Below are positions 24,773 through 32,680 of a stretch of DNA of 64,000 nucleotides, in pieces. This stretch comes from Bacteroidota bacterium (GTDB lineage: Bacteria; Bacteroidota; Bacteroidia; B-17B0; Aurantibacillaceae), in assembly GCA_020162035.1 (NCBI GenBank), contig JAIUNM010000001.1:186001-250000 (forward strand). The letters are read 5' to 3'. The position numbers and the translations under genes are program-made. Position 1 is the stretch's first letter. Every line of letters starts with the position of its first letter. The notes under the pieces were generated by a model. The model ran no database searches. It was not told the DNA's origin and was given only the letters and a program-made list of their open reading frames with translations.

Positions 24773-24814
24773 CAAATCTATTTATTTTTAATTATTTAAG
24801 CAAATGCTTAAATA
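24773..24814 (-). promoter_or_regulatory. Promoter and ArsR operator of the arsR-merC pair
   Basis: On the minus strand TTTG (plus 24801-24804), a 20-base spacer and TAGATTTG (plus 24773-24780) form a promoter. A perfect palindrome, arms TATTTAAGCA and TGCTTAAATA around AA (24793-24814), covers the -33 element. This resembles SmtB/ArsR operators. Confidence 0.75.
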
Positions 24815-24822
24815 TAGATAAC

Positions 24823-24846
24823 AAAAAAGGCGGGATTTCCCGCCTT
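24823..24846 (-). terminator. Intrinsic terminator of the 15-kb virus-like block
   Basis: A 9-bp GC-rich stem AAGGCGGGA/TCCCGCCTT followed on the minus strand by TTTTTTGT, 19 bases past the stop of the RadA-like ATPase gene. It ends the long minus-strand transcription unit that begins near 39723. Confidence 0.85.
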
Positions 24847-24865
24847 CTCATTTTAATTACCGATT

Positions 24866-27055
24866 TTATATCCGGTGGATCTTTTTGGCTTCATCAAACC
24901 CGACCCATTTCCCATTGCTGTCAAGTCCCCGATTTGCCAGTTCCCTCCGCACCAAGTAAATCAGGTCAAAGTCTCCTTTGATAGCTTCTGAAAGAAGTCG
25001 GTTGCTTGTTAGGCTGAAAATATATGAAGGGTTATCGTCATCTTTTCTATTCTCATAAAAGCGAGGGTCAAATTTTGAACGGGATTTCTGTTCCGATTTG
25101 CCGGTGGATTGATCCCATATCTTTAAAGCTTCAGCCATCTGCGTCAAAAACGCATTCAAATTCGGGTGAATTTCATTCACGACATCGTGAAAATTAACGC
25201 TGCGTTCTTGGGCAATATCCAAAATTTCAATGTAGTCGGCATCGGTAAGTTCCAAATCCCACTCCCTTTCAATCACTCCTTTTAAAAGACGTATTGTTCC
25301 GTTAAACACAATGGTTGGTTTTTGTTTTGTAGGTTGATTAACTTTTGCTTGAGTTTTACCTTGTCTTTGACGTAATTTTTCTTCGCCAGTTTTGGTTAAT
25401 TCGCCTCCCATTTGTTTCCAAATTTCAGGCGGGATTTCTTCTCTAATTACGGTATCGGCATCCATAGCTCGACTCATAGCCTCTTTGTACTTCTTTGCTT
25501 TATACAAACGATTAATTTCTTTTAGGACTGCGTGATCTTGTTTATCCAAGTATTCAGGCTCAGTCCAGTCTTCTGTTTTTGTGGTTTTCTTTTTCATGGT
25601 GTCTACGTTCGATACTTTATTCGGAACGTCCAAGTTCTTTCCGCTTTTTCTGACTCCATTTAACTCTTCTGCATCACTGATGCTATTATCGCCAAAAATA
25701 TCAAGTTCTCCTCCTTGATTAAATCTTCCAAACTGCACGGCTTTACCTTGCTCTGGTACTTCAATTACAACATCCACGTCGTGCTGAAATTCATTGTTGC
25801 CTTTGAACTTACCGCCTTTGGTGGCCTGAAAAACATAAATGAAAGATTTTCCTTTATTGGAAACTTTAAGTGCATCCAAATCTTTTGGAGTTAAACCAAG
25901 TTTATTAACCGAGTCCAGGAAGATAAATTCATAAGGAGATAAATCCTTTGGCAATGCATCTGCCACAAATAGATTTTCATGAGCAACATCCTTATCCTTC
26001 AATTTTTTCTGAAGGGTTGCATCCAACTTCTCTTCTTTAGCAACATAAAGTACCTTGCCATGATTTCTTGCCAAGTATCCCGCAAAATCAACACATAAAT
26101 AACTTTTACCCATCTTCGGCATTCCAAAAACCATCGCTGTAAATCCGGGAGCAGGATCACCAATGAAATCAAGCCACTTTCCTGTGAATCCAACAGCATT
26201 AAATTGCAAGTTGGTAAAATCCGTACTCGGCATCACGTTAACTTGTTGAGAGGAATTATTTATTCCACTCAAATCCATCTTCTTCTTTTTTACTTTAGTG
26301 TATGATTCATCAATATCATCATAAGCGTTCTCATATTTTTCGATGATCGATTTCAATCGCTTAACTGTAGCGGGGGTAAGAACAAAGTGTTTGGCATTAC
26401 CCATTGTATTGAAAGCTTTAAGCACCGCTTGTTGGATAGACATTATGTCTTTTGCTACCGGAGATTTTTTTGTGATTTTCTTTTCCTCGATTGCTTTTTG
26501 CAATTCATCAATAAATATTTCAAATGTCTTTTTATAAAGAACTTTATCATTGAAATCCAAAAAACGGTTAATGAATTTCACTTCGGTTGAAATCTCTCCG
26601 TAAGGATTCTTCCTTTTACGTCCTGATTCCTGCTTACCATCCAAAGATTCACCTCTTTCTTTCAATATTTTTTCAATTGCACTTTTACGAATTGCAATCC
26701 ACTCCTGTTCTCCATCCTCAAGTTCAGCATCCAACTCAAGGCGATAAATCATTTTTAATCTTTCGGTTGTAAACTTTTTATATCCCTTAATATCTGCCTT
26801 TGCTCGTTTTGTTTCGGGATGTTCATCTGAAATACCGGATAATGAAATAGAACTCGACTTAATAAACTCTTCAAGCTTTTTGAAAGACAAATTCACCATG
26901 CTTTTGAAATCAGAACCTCCGCTCCAGTCCTCTCCTTCGTTCGTTTTAGCAATAATGGCCGTGTGAGATTCTTTTAAGGCTTGCGGTAGGTTTTCAAATC
27001 CTATTTCATCTATGGTGTTAAAGTAATTGTCGGTGGTTATTTTTATTGCTTTCAT
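24866..27055 (-). CDS. RadA/DnaB-like RecA-fold ATPase, last gene of the virus-like block
   Basis: A 729-residue protein. A RecA-fold ATPase lies near 290-460: Walker A GMPKMGKS (311-318), Walker B YEFIFLDSV (375-383), then FIYVFQATKGGKFKGNNEFQ and DVDVVIEV, the pattern seen in RadA. The ~260 N-terminal and ~250 C-terminal residues are helical and charged, with no recognised domain. Possible roles are DNA replication or repair, or packaging of DNA into a capsid; none is settled. Its start overlaps the methylase stop by one base. Confidence 0.7.
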   Translation of the reverse strand: MKAIKITTDNYFNTIDEIGFENLPQALKESHTAIIAKTNEGEDWSGGSDFKSMVNLSFKKLEEFIKSSSISLSGISDEHPETKRAKADIKGYKKFTTERLKMIYRLELDAELEDGEQEWIAIRKSAIEKILKERGESLDGKQESGRKRKNPYGEISTEVKFINRFLDFNDKVLYKKTFEIFIDELQKAIEEKKITKKSPVAKDIMSIQQAVLKAFNTMGNAKHFVLTPATVKRLKSIIEKYENAYDDIDESYTKVKKKKMDLSGINNSSQQVNVMPSTDFTNLQFNAVGFTGKWLDFIGDPAPGFTAMVFGMPKMGKSYLCVDFAGYLARNHGKVLYVAKEEKLDATLQKKLKDKDVAHENLFVADALPKDLSPYEFIFLDSVNKLGLTPKDLDALKVSNKGKSFIYVFQATKGGKFKGNNEFQHDVDVVIEVPEQGKAVQFGRFNQGGELDIFGDNSISDAEELNGVRKSGKNLDVPNKVSNVDTMKKKTTKTEDWTEPEYLDKQDHAVLKEINRLYKAKKYKEAMSRAMDADTVIREEIPPEIWKQMGGELTKTGEEKLRQRQGKTQAKVNQPTKQKPTIVFNGTIRLLKGVIEREWDLELTDADYIEILDIAQERSVNFHDVVNEIHPNLNAFLTQMAEALKIWDQSTGKSEQKSRSKFDPRFYENRKDDDNPSYIFSLTSNRLLSEAIKGDFDLIYLVRRELANRGLDSNGKWVGFDEAKKIHRI

Positions 27056-27921
27056 TATGCTGCGAATTTTAGTCGTTTGAGTTTGGATTCAATTTCTTTT
27101 ATGGATATGGTTTTAACTTTGGGATCAGCTTTTATTGGTTTTATTTTTTCAGGATCGTAATTAAAAACAAGCATTTCAGTTTTCTTTTTATCGGTGTGTT
27201 TTGTTACGGTAACCGATTTTTCCACCCTTTTTGTTCGCCACTTGAACTTTTTTATGTACTGGCTCAGTATGGTAGAAGGATAACTACTCAACAAAAATTT
27301 TCCCTTAACTTTCGACAAAGCATTTAAAAGGTCTTTATAGTCATTTTCGGAATAGCCTTTATAGTGTCCCATATCAGAACCGATGTAAGGAGGATCGGCA
27401 TAAATGAAAGCATCCTTGGCATCACATCGTGCAATCACTTTTACCGCATCATTATTTTCGATCTGCACCATTTTCAAACGCTGTGCATAAGCATTTGTAA
27501 AATCTTCTCTTTTGTTGGCAAGCGATTTTTCTTTTGAGTTTGTTTTTCCGAAGCCCCAAGAACCTATCATTCCGGCAAAGCCTTGATTGGTGAGTGTCCA
27601 CAATGCCCACGCACGTTTTACATCCGGAAATAAATCCGGGTGCTCATACACAACCATTGCTTTTTTGTAAAGCTCTCTGCTGTGAAGTGTAGATTGTATT
27701 TCCTTTTGCAATTCCGGGAATTTAGATTTAATGACTTTGAAAAAATTAATGACTTCACCATTTTTATCATTGATAACTTCCACTTCTGATTTAGGTTTTG
27801 CAAAAAACAATGCTCCTCCGCCAAAGAATGGTTCACAATAAATCCGATGTGCAGGTATTAGATTTAATAAATGCTTTAGCATGTTCTGTTTTCCTCCGTA
27901 GTATGTGATTGGTGTTTTCAT
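27055..27921 (-). CDS. D12-class (Dam-like) DNA adenine methylase
   Basis: A 288-residue N6-adenine methylase. The N-terminal YYGGKQNML motif, the SAM-binding EPFFGGGALFF (about 30-40) and the catalytic DPPYIGSD (176-183) are all present and in D12 order. No partner endonuclease is near, so it is an orphan, as is usual in phages, where it protects DNA from host restriction. Overlaps the ATPase gene by one base. Confidence 0.92.
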   Translation of the reverse strand: MKTPITYYGGKQNMLKHLLNLIPAHRIYCEPFFGGGALFFAKPKSEVEVINDKNGEVINFFKVIKSKFPELQKEIQSTLHSRELYKKAMVVYEHPDLFPDVKRAWALWTLTNQGFAGMIGSWGFGKTNSKEKSLANKREDFTNAYAQRLKMVQIENNDAVKVIARCDAKDAFIYADPPYIGSDMGHYKGYSENDYKDLLNALSKVKGKFLLSSYPSTILSQYIKKFKWRTKRVEKSVTVTKHTDKKKTEMLVFNYDPEKIKPIKADPKVKTISIKEIESKLKRLKFAA

Positions 27922-27966
27922 AGTTTGAAAAACCGGGCATAAATCAATATGCCCGGTAATTAATTG

Positions 27967-28527
27967 TTAGCTGTAAACAAGTGCTTTACGGTTATCCCAA
28001 ATCTTATCGAAGTTTTTGTTACCACCCGCCCAGTGATAAGAAAGAACTCCTTTGTTGTTGGTTACCTTTAAGATTGCCCACACGGGTTCATCTGGTTTTG
28101 CTCCCGGATTTGCAAATCCTTTGTAAACGGCATTTGAGTTTGTTTCATCCACAAGTTTGGGCTCGTAGAAGATTTTATCGTTCATGCTTGTTACCTTTTC
28201 AGATAATTGCGCTACCGAGTTTTTCAAATTCACGATCTCCGCATTACCTTCTGTTTGTTTTGCTTCTGTAGCCAAACCAACAGCTGCTGGGCTTTGCAGC
28301 ATCTCCATGATCTTATCCCTCAAATCATTTACATCGGTTGAAGCAGGAACAGTTACTTCTGTTTGATCTACGAACACATTGTACAATGCTCCCTGACCAA
28401 TGTCGATTTTGATTATGGTGTCTCTTACCACTTCCACTTCTTTGATTTGATGTTTCAAAATGAAACGTGGTGAACCGTCTGTGACGATTTTAAGGCTTGC
28501 GCCATTGTTGATGATTTCTGTTGCCAT
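27967..28527 (-). CDS. Probable virion structural or spike-like protein
   Basis: A 186-residue protein: a beta-rich first half (about 1-85), a short coiled coil (about 95-120) and a beta-rich end containing WAILKVTNNKGVLSYHWAGG and IWDNRKALVYS. The shape (beta head, coil, beta tail) is common in phage fibre or decoration proteins, and the W-G-N-R-Y pattern at the end recurs in such proteins. This is an inference; I cannot assign a family. Confidence 0.45.
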   Translation of the reverse strand: MATEIINNGASLKIVTDGSPRFILKHQIKEVEVVRDTIIKIDIGQGALYNVFVDQTEVTVPASTDVNDLRDKIMEMLQSPAAVGLATEAKQTEGNAEIVNLKNSVAQLSEKVTSMNDKIFYEPKLVDETNSNAVYKGFANPGAKPDEPVWAILKVTNNKGVLSYHWAGGNKNFDKIWDNRKALVYS

Positions 28528-28719
28528 TTAATCCTCCTTTTTGTCTTGGTTGTTTTTACTACTTTTTATTGCTCCTACAATCACTTCACCGATTACAGCC
28601 CCCATGAACCCGCCAATCATAACAAAGGGAATGGTGTCCTTTTGCGTTTCTTTGGCGTAGAAGTAACTGATAAGTGATGCAGCGAGCGTAACGGTTGATA
28701 CGATTGTTTTTTCTCTCAT
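28528..28719 (-). CDS. Small two-helix membrane protein in the lysis cluster
   Basis: 63 residues, with hydrophobic segments at about 6-24 and 31-52 and a charged C-terminus (KSSKNNQDKKED). Size, topology and place next to the spanin-like and peptidoglycan hydrolase genes fit a holin or antiholin. It shares one base with the next upstream gene. No sequence family is recognised. Confidence 0.5.
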   Translation of the reverse strand: MREKTIVSTVTLAASLISYFYAKETQKDTIPFVMIGGFMGAVIGEVIVGAIKSSKNNQDKKED

Positions 28720-29363
28720 TATTTATTGGCGTTGATGTAAAGTGTGGTTGCGATTCCTGATAGTATGAGCATGCCTCCGGCAAGCAGTTTATTTTGCAAC
28801 ACTTTCCTGCGTTGTGATTTGTAAGCGGTGTTTAGATCATCGGAGAGTTTTCGTTCTCTTTCCAAATTCTCATCAAGCAGCCCTTTGATCTGTAAATACG
28901 AAGCACTGCAAATAACCACTTGTGAATCTTTGATAGCTACCATGTTTTCCAGTTGCGAGATATTACTTTCATAAATGGTTTGCGTGCTATCTACCCAAGC
29001 AACATAAGCAAGCGTTTGCTGCTTTAATGAATCGCAATCGTTCAGCAATTGTTCAAAGCTCAACGTGTCACTTTTCTTTTCGGCTAATGCTACAAGTGCA
29101 ACTTGTGACTGGTTCAGTTTAAACTTGGTTACCTTCAACTTGCTTTGTGTTACAGACAATTCCTTCTGCAAACTGTCGCTGTGTGTTTTCAGGGATTCAA
29201 AAGCAGCTTTGTAATCGGTATCAATGCGCTCCGCTTTTTCTGAAGCCTTTATTATTTCCGTTTTATCCTGCTTCACTTTCTCCCCAGTATTGCAGGTACT
29301 CAGGGACAGGAACAAACCTGTTATCAATGCTGTAAATAAAATAACTAATGGAACTCTTTTCAT
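28719..29363 (-). CDS. Spanin-like protein (lipobox, coiled coil, C-terminal membrane anchor)
   Basis: A 214-residue protein with an N-terminal signal ending SLSTC (lipobox Cys 24), about 150 residues of periplasmic coiled coil, and a C-terminal hydrophobic segment LAGGMLILSGIATTLYI (about 193-209). An outer-membrane lipid anchor at one end and an inner-membrane helix at the other is the architecture of unimolecular spanins, which fuse the two membranes at the end of phage lysis. Function is inferred from this layout and from the neighbouring amidase and holin-like genes. Confidence 0.6.
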   Translation of the reverse strand: MKRVPLVILFTALITGLFLSLSTCNTGEKVKQDKTEIIKASEKAERIDTDYKAAFESLKTHSDSLQKELSVTQSKLKVTKFKLNQSQVALVALAEKKSDTLSFEQLLNDCDSLKQQTLAYVAWVDSTQTIYESNISQLENMVAIKDSQVVICSASYLQIKGLLDENLERERKLSDDLNTAYKSQRRKVLQNKLLAGGMLILSGIATTLYINANK

Positions 29364-29387
29364 AATCTTTCGTTTTAATAATGGTTT

Positions 29388-29615
29388 TTAATTGATTGTT
29401 TTTGACTTTTTCTCAAGGGAGTAACCGAATGTTCCTGCACCGATCATACTGATGAATGCGTAGAACATATATTCAGGAACCTCCATTCCAAAGAACTGCT
29501 GCGATACCCAACTGATAATGGACATAAGCACGTAGATCAGTGTAATTACTTCTCTTAATGAAAAATTGCCGTCTTTGTCTTTTAAAAGCTGATGTAGGAT
29601 GTCTTTAATCTTCAT
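29388..29615 (-). CDS. Holin-like small membrane protein
   Basis: 75 residues with two membrane segments (about 20-42 and 49-66) joined by a short loop, a charged N-terminus (KIKDILHQLLKDKDG) and a basic C-terminus (EKKSKTIN). This is the size and layout of phage holins. It overlaps the start of the next upstream gene by 4 bases and lies directly beside two peptidoglycan hydrolase genes. Confidence 0.55.
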   Translation of the reverse strand: MKIKDILHQLLKDKDGNFSLREVITLIYVLMSIISWVSQQFFGMEVPEYMFYAFISMIGAGTFGYSLEKKSKTIN

Positions 29616-30352
29616 AGTTGCTGTTCTTGTTTTTTAAATAGATGATTAAACGCTTCGCTGATCTGTTCAGCGATGTTCTTGAGTTTATCGCCTCCACTGA
29701 AAGCGATGAACCCTACTGCAAGCAGACCTATAATTCCTGCTCCGACTGCGATTCGCCTGTAGGTTTCTCTTTTTACAGCTCTGAAATCAATCAAAGTGTA
29801 AGTGAATTTATTGCCGTACATACTGCGGTGGCGTTCGCAAAAGCGCAGGAATTCCTGAAAGGCTGTTGCATTTTCAAAGACCTGACAGCCTGCCGAATTT
29901 TTATCAACGGTTTTTGTTGTTCCGATTCTGTTGGCTCTGTGGATATTTATTCCATACAAGCCCTTTGTTTTCTTTCCGTTGTAAAAATCAAGCGAGGCAT
30001 CACGGTCATAATCCCTAATAATGGTTACAGGTTTTCGCTGCACTAAAGCCAGGTATTGTCCACGGTGCAAGCCCATCTCGTAAGCATGCTCGTATTGTCC
30101 TTGTCCAAGTATTGCTGTTCCCTGTGGCTGCATCGGATTGCGAAGCCAAAACGTTCCCGGATCTGTGGTAGCTTTGTAAACGTGATAGTTCCATTTGATT
30201 GGGCTAACCTTATAGAACACATGAATCTCGTCATCAAAGCGATTCGGGATTGTACTGGCGGATCGCAAGCCTACAATATTCAACTCATACGGGCGTGTAT
30301 AGAGTTTATATCCTTTGTGCCTTAGTATCGCTCTTAACTTCTGTAGTACCAT
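29612..30352 (-). CDS. YkuD-like peptidoglycan enzyme with C-terminal membrane segment
   Basis: A 246-residue protein. GINIHRANRIGTTKTVDK and then NSAGCQVF (about 136-162) give an H-x(n)-S-x-G-C pattern as in L,D-transpeptidase (YkuD) active sites, with Cys as nucleophile. RRIAVGAGIIGLLAVGFIAFSGG near 198-220 is a membrane anchor. It probably cuts or remodels peptidoglycan during virus entry or exit. It overlaps both neighbours by one to four bases. Confidence 0.6.
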   Translation of the reverse strand: MVLQKLRAILRHKGYKLYTRPYELNIVGLRSASTIPNRFDDEIHVFYKVSPIKWNYHVYKATTDPGTFWLRNPMQPQGTAILGQGQYEHAYEMGLHRGQYLALVQRKPVTIIRDYDRDASLDFYNGKKTKGLYGINIHRANRIGTTKTVDKNSAGCQVFENATAFQEFLRFCERHRSMYGNKFTYTLIDFRAVKRETYRRIAVGAGIIGLLAVGFIAFSGGDKLKNIAEQISEAFNHLFKKQEQQL

Positions 30353-30795
30353 TATGCTGCGGAATTAAAATCAGGTTCGTAATTCTTTAACCAGTCTTTC
30401 ACATCAAAGCATGGACAGGCTTTTTTCACACCCGGAAAATCTCTGTGTCCAAGCACTTCTGCTTTTGGATATTTTTCCGTTAAGCGAACGATGATATCGA
30501 ACATGGCGTGCTTTTGTGCATCGCTGCGGTTGTCCACAGGCTTTCCGTCTTTATCAATACCGCCAACATAAGCGATGCTGATGCATTCGGAATTATGTTT
30601 GTAAACTCCGTAGCTGTTCTTCTTTTCATCAAGCAACTGAACTATCGTTCCATCACGTTTGATAAAGTAATGGTAGCCGGGTGTGTCACCCCATCCTCGC
30701 TGTTCTTTCCAGTAACGTTTGATAGACTCAAGGGTGGTTGTTGTGGGCGTTGCTGTGCAATGCACCACGATGTATTTTATGTTTCTTAAATTCAT
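30352..30795 (-). CDS. N-acetylmuramoyl-L-alanine amidase (endolysin)
   Basis: A 147-residue Amidase_2 (T7-lysozyme type) enzyme. Zinc ligands are apparent in VVHCTAT (His12), in LGHRDFPG (about residue 117) and in the ACPCFD segment near 128, with GYHYFIKRDGTIVQ in between. It cuts the amide bond between muramic acid and the stem peptide. No signal peptide is seen, so release would depend on the holin-like proteins next to it. Confidence 0.9.
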   Translation of the reverse strand: MNLRNIKYIVVHCTATPTTTTLESIKRYWKEQRGWGDTPGYHYFIKRDGTIVQLLDEKKNSYGVYKHNSECISIAYVGGIDKDGKPVDNRSDAQKHAMFDIIVRLTEKYPKAEVLGHRDFPGVKKACPCFDVKDWLKNYEPDFNSAA

Positions 30796-31685
30796 AAGTA
30801 GTTGATTGTTTTGGTTTCCACTAAAAAGTGTTTTCCGTTGTTTTCAAATAGTGTGTGATTTCCTTTTTGTGCGATCTCTTTCCCAAGCACCATATTGGCA
30901 GGAACTTTAATTGCTTTCTTTGGATGCACCCAAACAAGTGTTGCATGTTTGGTGATGATACTGGAGCTTTCAATTCCGGACAGCGACCATTTCTTCCCAT
31001 CGTAATTCAATCCCATGCGGGTGAACTGTAAACGGATTGCTTGCTTTTGTTTCTCATCGGTAAAGCTGTTAAGCATTCCGTTGACAAGCGTTTGGCGAAC
31101 TCCACCGATACGGTAGTTGGTTTTAAAATCATCAGAGACTGTGGTGTAATCGTCTTTTGATTTTAATTTTTGCAGGGCTTTAATTGCGCCTGTGAAGTTT
31201 TTGATGATCGCAGCAGAGTAGAGTTCTTTTGCACTTGCGGAAGCATCCAAGGTTTCACCCTGTGTCATGACATTGAAAGTGCTTTTATCAATCGTACTTG
31301 GATATCCTGCTTTGATAAGAGCCGCTTCTGTTTTACTTCCAAAATCTCCATCCGCTCCGGCTTTACCGAGTGCATCTTTTCCTAACTTGATAAGCAATAC
31401 TTCCTGCACCTGTTTTACTCTCGCTCCTTTACTCCCTTTCTTTAATGGAAAATCATCGTTTCGTTTAGGAGCAGAGGGAAGGGAGAAGTTTGATTTAGCC
31501 GGAGGGTTTAAGTCCAGGTCAGGCACTTCACTCGCATTTTCATCCGATGTTTTCTCCTTACGTTTCTGCCACCATTGGTAACCAAAGTATCCCAATGTGC
31601 CTGTAGCTGCTATACCCAAACTAATCAGCAAAATCTTCTTCCCCTTTCTTGATGTTTGTTCTTGTTGTGTTATTGTCTGCTCCAT
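30792..31685 (-). CDS. Membrane-anchored protein with peptidoglycan-binding domain
   Basis: A 297-residue protein: short basic start, one membrane segment (about 18-38), a linker, then a PG_binding_1-like domain (about 75-140: LKKGSKGARVKQVQEVLL and GDFGSKTEAALIKAGYP) and an unassigned C-terminal half. Together with its neighbour at 31687 it is a single-pass protein facing the periplasm or virion exterior. It could be a virion protein that grips the cell wall during entry. Overlaps the amidase start by 4 bases. Confidence 0.6.
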   Translation of the reverse strand: MEQTITQQEQTSRKGKKILLISLGIAATGTLGYFGYQWWQKRKEKTSDENASEVPDLDLNPPAKSNFSLPSAPKRNDDFPLKKGSKGARVKQVQEVLLIKLGKDALGKAGADGDFGSKTEAALIKAGYPSTIDKSTFNVMTQGETLDASASAKELYSAAIIKNFTGAIKALQKLKSKDDYTTVSDDFKTNYRIGGVRQTLVNGMLNSFTDEKQKQAIRLQFTRMGLNYDGKKWSLSGIESSSIITKHATLVWVHPKKAIKVPANMVLGKEIAQKGNHTLFENNGKHFLVETKTINYL

Positions 31686-31686
31686 T

Positions 31687-32409
31687 TTATTTTCGTTTTG
31701 CTGTAATGATTTTCATCCATTCATCGTATTGTCCGAATTCACTCTCACTTTTCATATCCTCAAGCATATTCGTTCCGTACAATCGTTTGTATTCCACAGC
31801 CACTTTCACAAAGGCTGTCTGCGTTGGTATTTCATTAAACACCGCTATGATGGCTTCTGCATCTGTGCCTCCAAAGAATCCATACTCTTTATCAAAGGCT
31901 GCTTTCATTCGCTTTGCCCATGCCATGTATGCAACAGGACTTGGTGCTTGACCTTTCTTTTCAGGCTTGGCAGCGAGGATTTGAAGCATCTCGTTGTATT
32001 CGGTGGTTTGCAGTTCATCGCTCATATCTTTAATCAGGTTGCCGTTATAAAGCTTCTGATAAGACTTTACAACTTTAGCGAACTCCTCCTTGCTTGGTAT
32101 TTCACGAAGGGTATCACGCAATGCCTCTGTGTCTGTTCCCGGCCATCCATCATTCTCAAATGCCATTTTTATTTGTTTAGCTGAAGTGGCAGATGTGCCG
32201 TCTTCGAAACTCTTGTTCTCTTCTTTGTTGGCTATTTTATTGAGAATGATTTTTCTGCCGATATAGATCGTTCCTCCAACTACTACCACACCAAGCAAAC
32301 TAAAAAGTATTTTTTCCTTGAGCGTCCATGTTTCCTTATCCTGCTGTGTGGGCTGCACAGCCTGAACAGGTAATGGTTTGGGTTGATATGTAGTTACTGC
32401 GGTTTCCAT
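31687..32409 (-). CDS. Single-pass membrane protein with two annexin-like repeats
   Basis: A 240-residue protein: a membrane segment at about 27-50 (ILFSLLGVVVVGGTIYIG), then two copies of a ~75-residue repeat. Copy 1 has MAFENDGWPGTDTEALRDTL and YQKLYNGNLIKDM; copy 2 has KAAFDKEYGFFGGTDAEAI and YKRLYGTNMLEDM. The G-T-D-x-E-A-I core looks like annexin or similar four-helix repeats. A virion membrane protein role is inferred from the neighbourhood. Confidence 0.55.
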   Translation of the reverse strand: METAVTTYQPKPLPVQAVQPTQQDKETWTLKEKILFSLLGVVVVGGTIYIGRKIILNKIANKEENKSFEDGTSATSAKQIKMAFENDGWPGTDTEALRDTLREIPSKEEFAKVVKSYQKLYNGNLIKDMSDELQTTEYNEMLQILAAKPEKKGQAPSPVAYMAWAKRMKAAFDKEYGFFGGTDAEAIIAVFNEIPTQTAFVKVAVEYKRLYGTNMLEDMKSESEFGQYDEWMKIITAKRK

Positions 32410-32410
32410 G

Positions 32411-32650
32411 TTACAGCCCTAAGTAAGCTTTTGCCATTGCTGTTTTTACCGGATCGTTTTTTACAATGTGTGCGAGCTTCTCCACTTCATTTGTTTTTAG
32501 TTTGGAAGCAAGCACAGTTAATGCTTTCATTTTCTTATCGGCTTCCTGTTCTGTAGGAGCCTCGATGGTGATTGTGTATGAGAATTTTGACATTTGCTTT
32601 TGTTTTGAGACAGTTTTTCTCTTAGCCAACCACTTTGTGCGGGTAGCCAT
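32411..32650 (-). CDS. Small basic protein of the virus-like block
   Basis: 79 residues. The basic N-terminus (RTKWLAKRKTVSKQKQ) could bind DNA or serve as a scaffold; the rest is a short beta-alpha stretch (FSYTITIEAPTEQEADKKMKAL) and a helix. No family is recognised. A single base separates it from the annexin-like gene, which suggests one transcript. Confidence 0.55.
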   Translation of the reverse strand: MATRTKWLAKRKTVSKQKQMSKFSYTITIEAPTEQEADKKMKALTVLASKLKTNEVEKLAHIVKNDPVKTAMAKAYLGL

Positions 32651-32680
32651 TTGAAAATTGTCAGAATTAATTAATGATTG

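Noticed and set aside
27055..27921. The Dam-like methylase as part of a restriction-modification pair
   Set aside because: No endonuclease gene is next to it; its neighbours are virus-like genes, so an orphan protective methylase is the better reading.
31597..32184. A 195-codon frame on the plus strand within the virus-like block
   Set aside because: It lies wholly over the minus-strand annexin-like gene and the end of its neighbour, has no recognisable motif and contains many Cys and Phe codons typical of antisense shadows.
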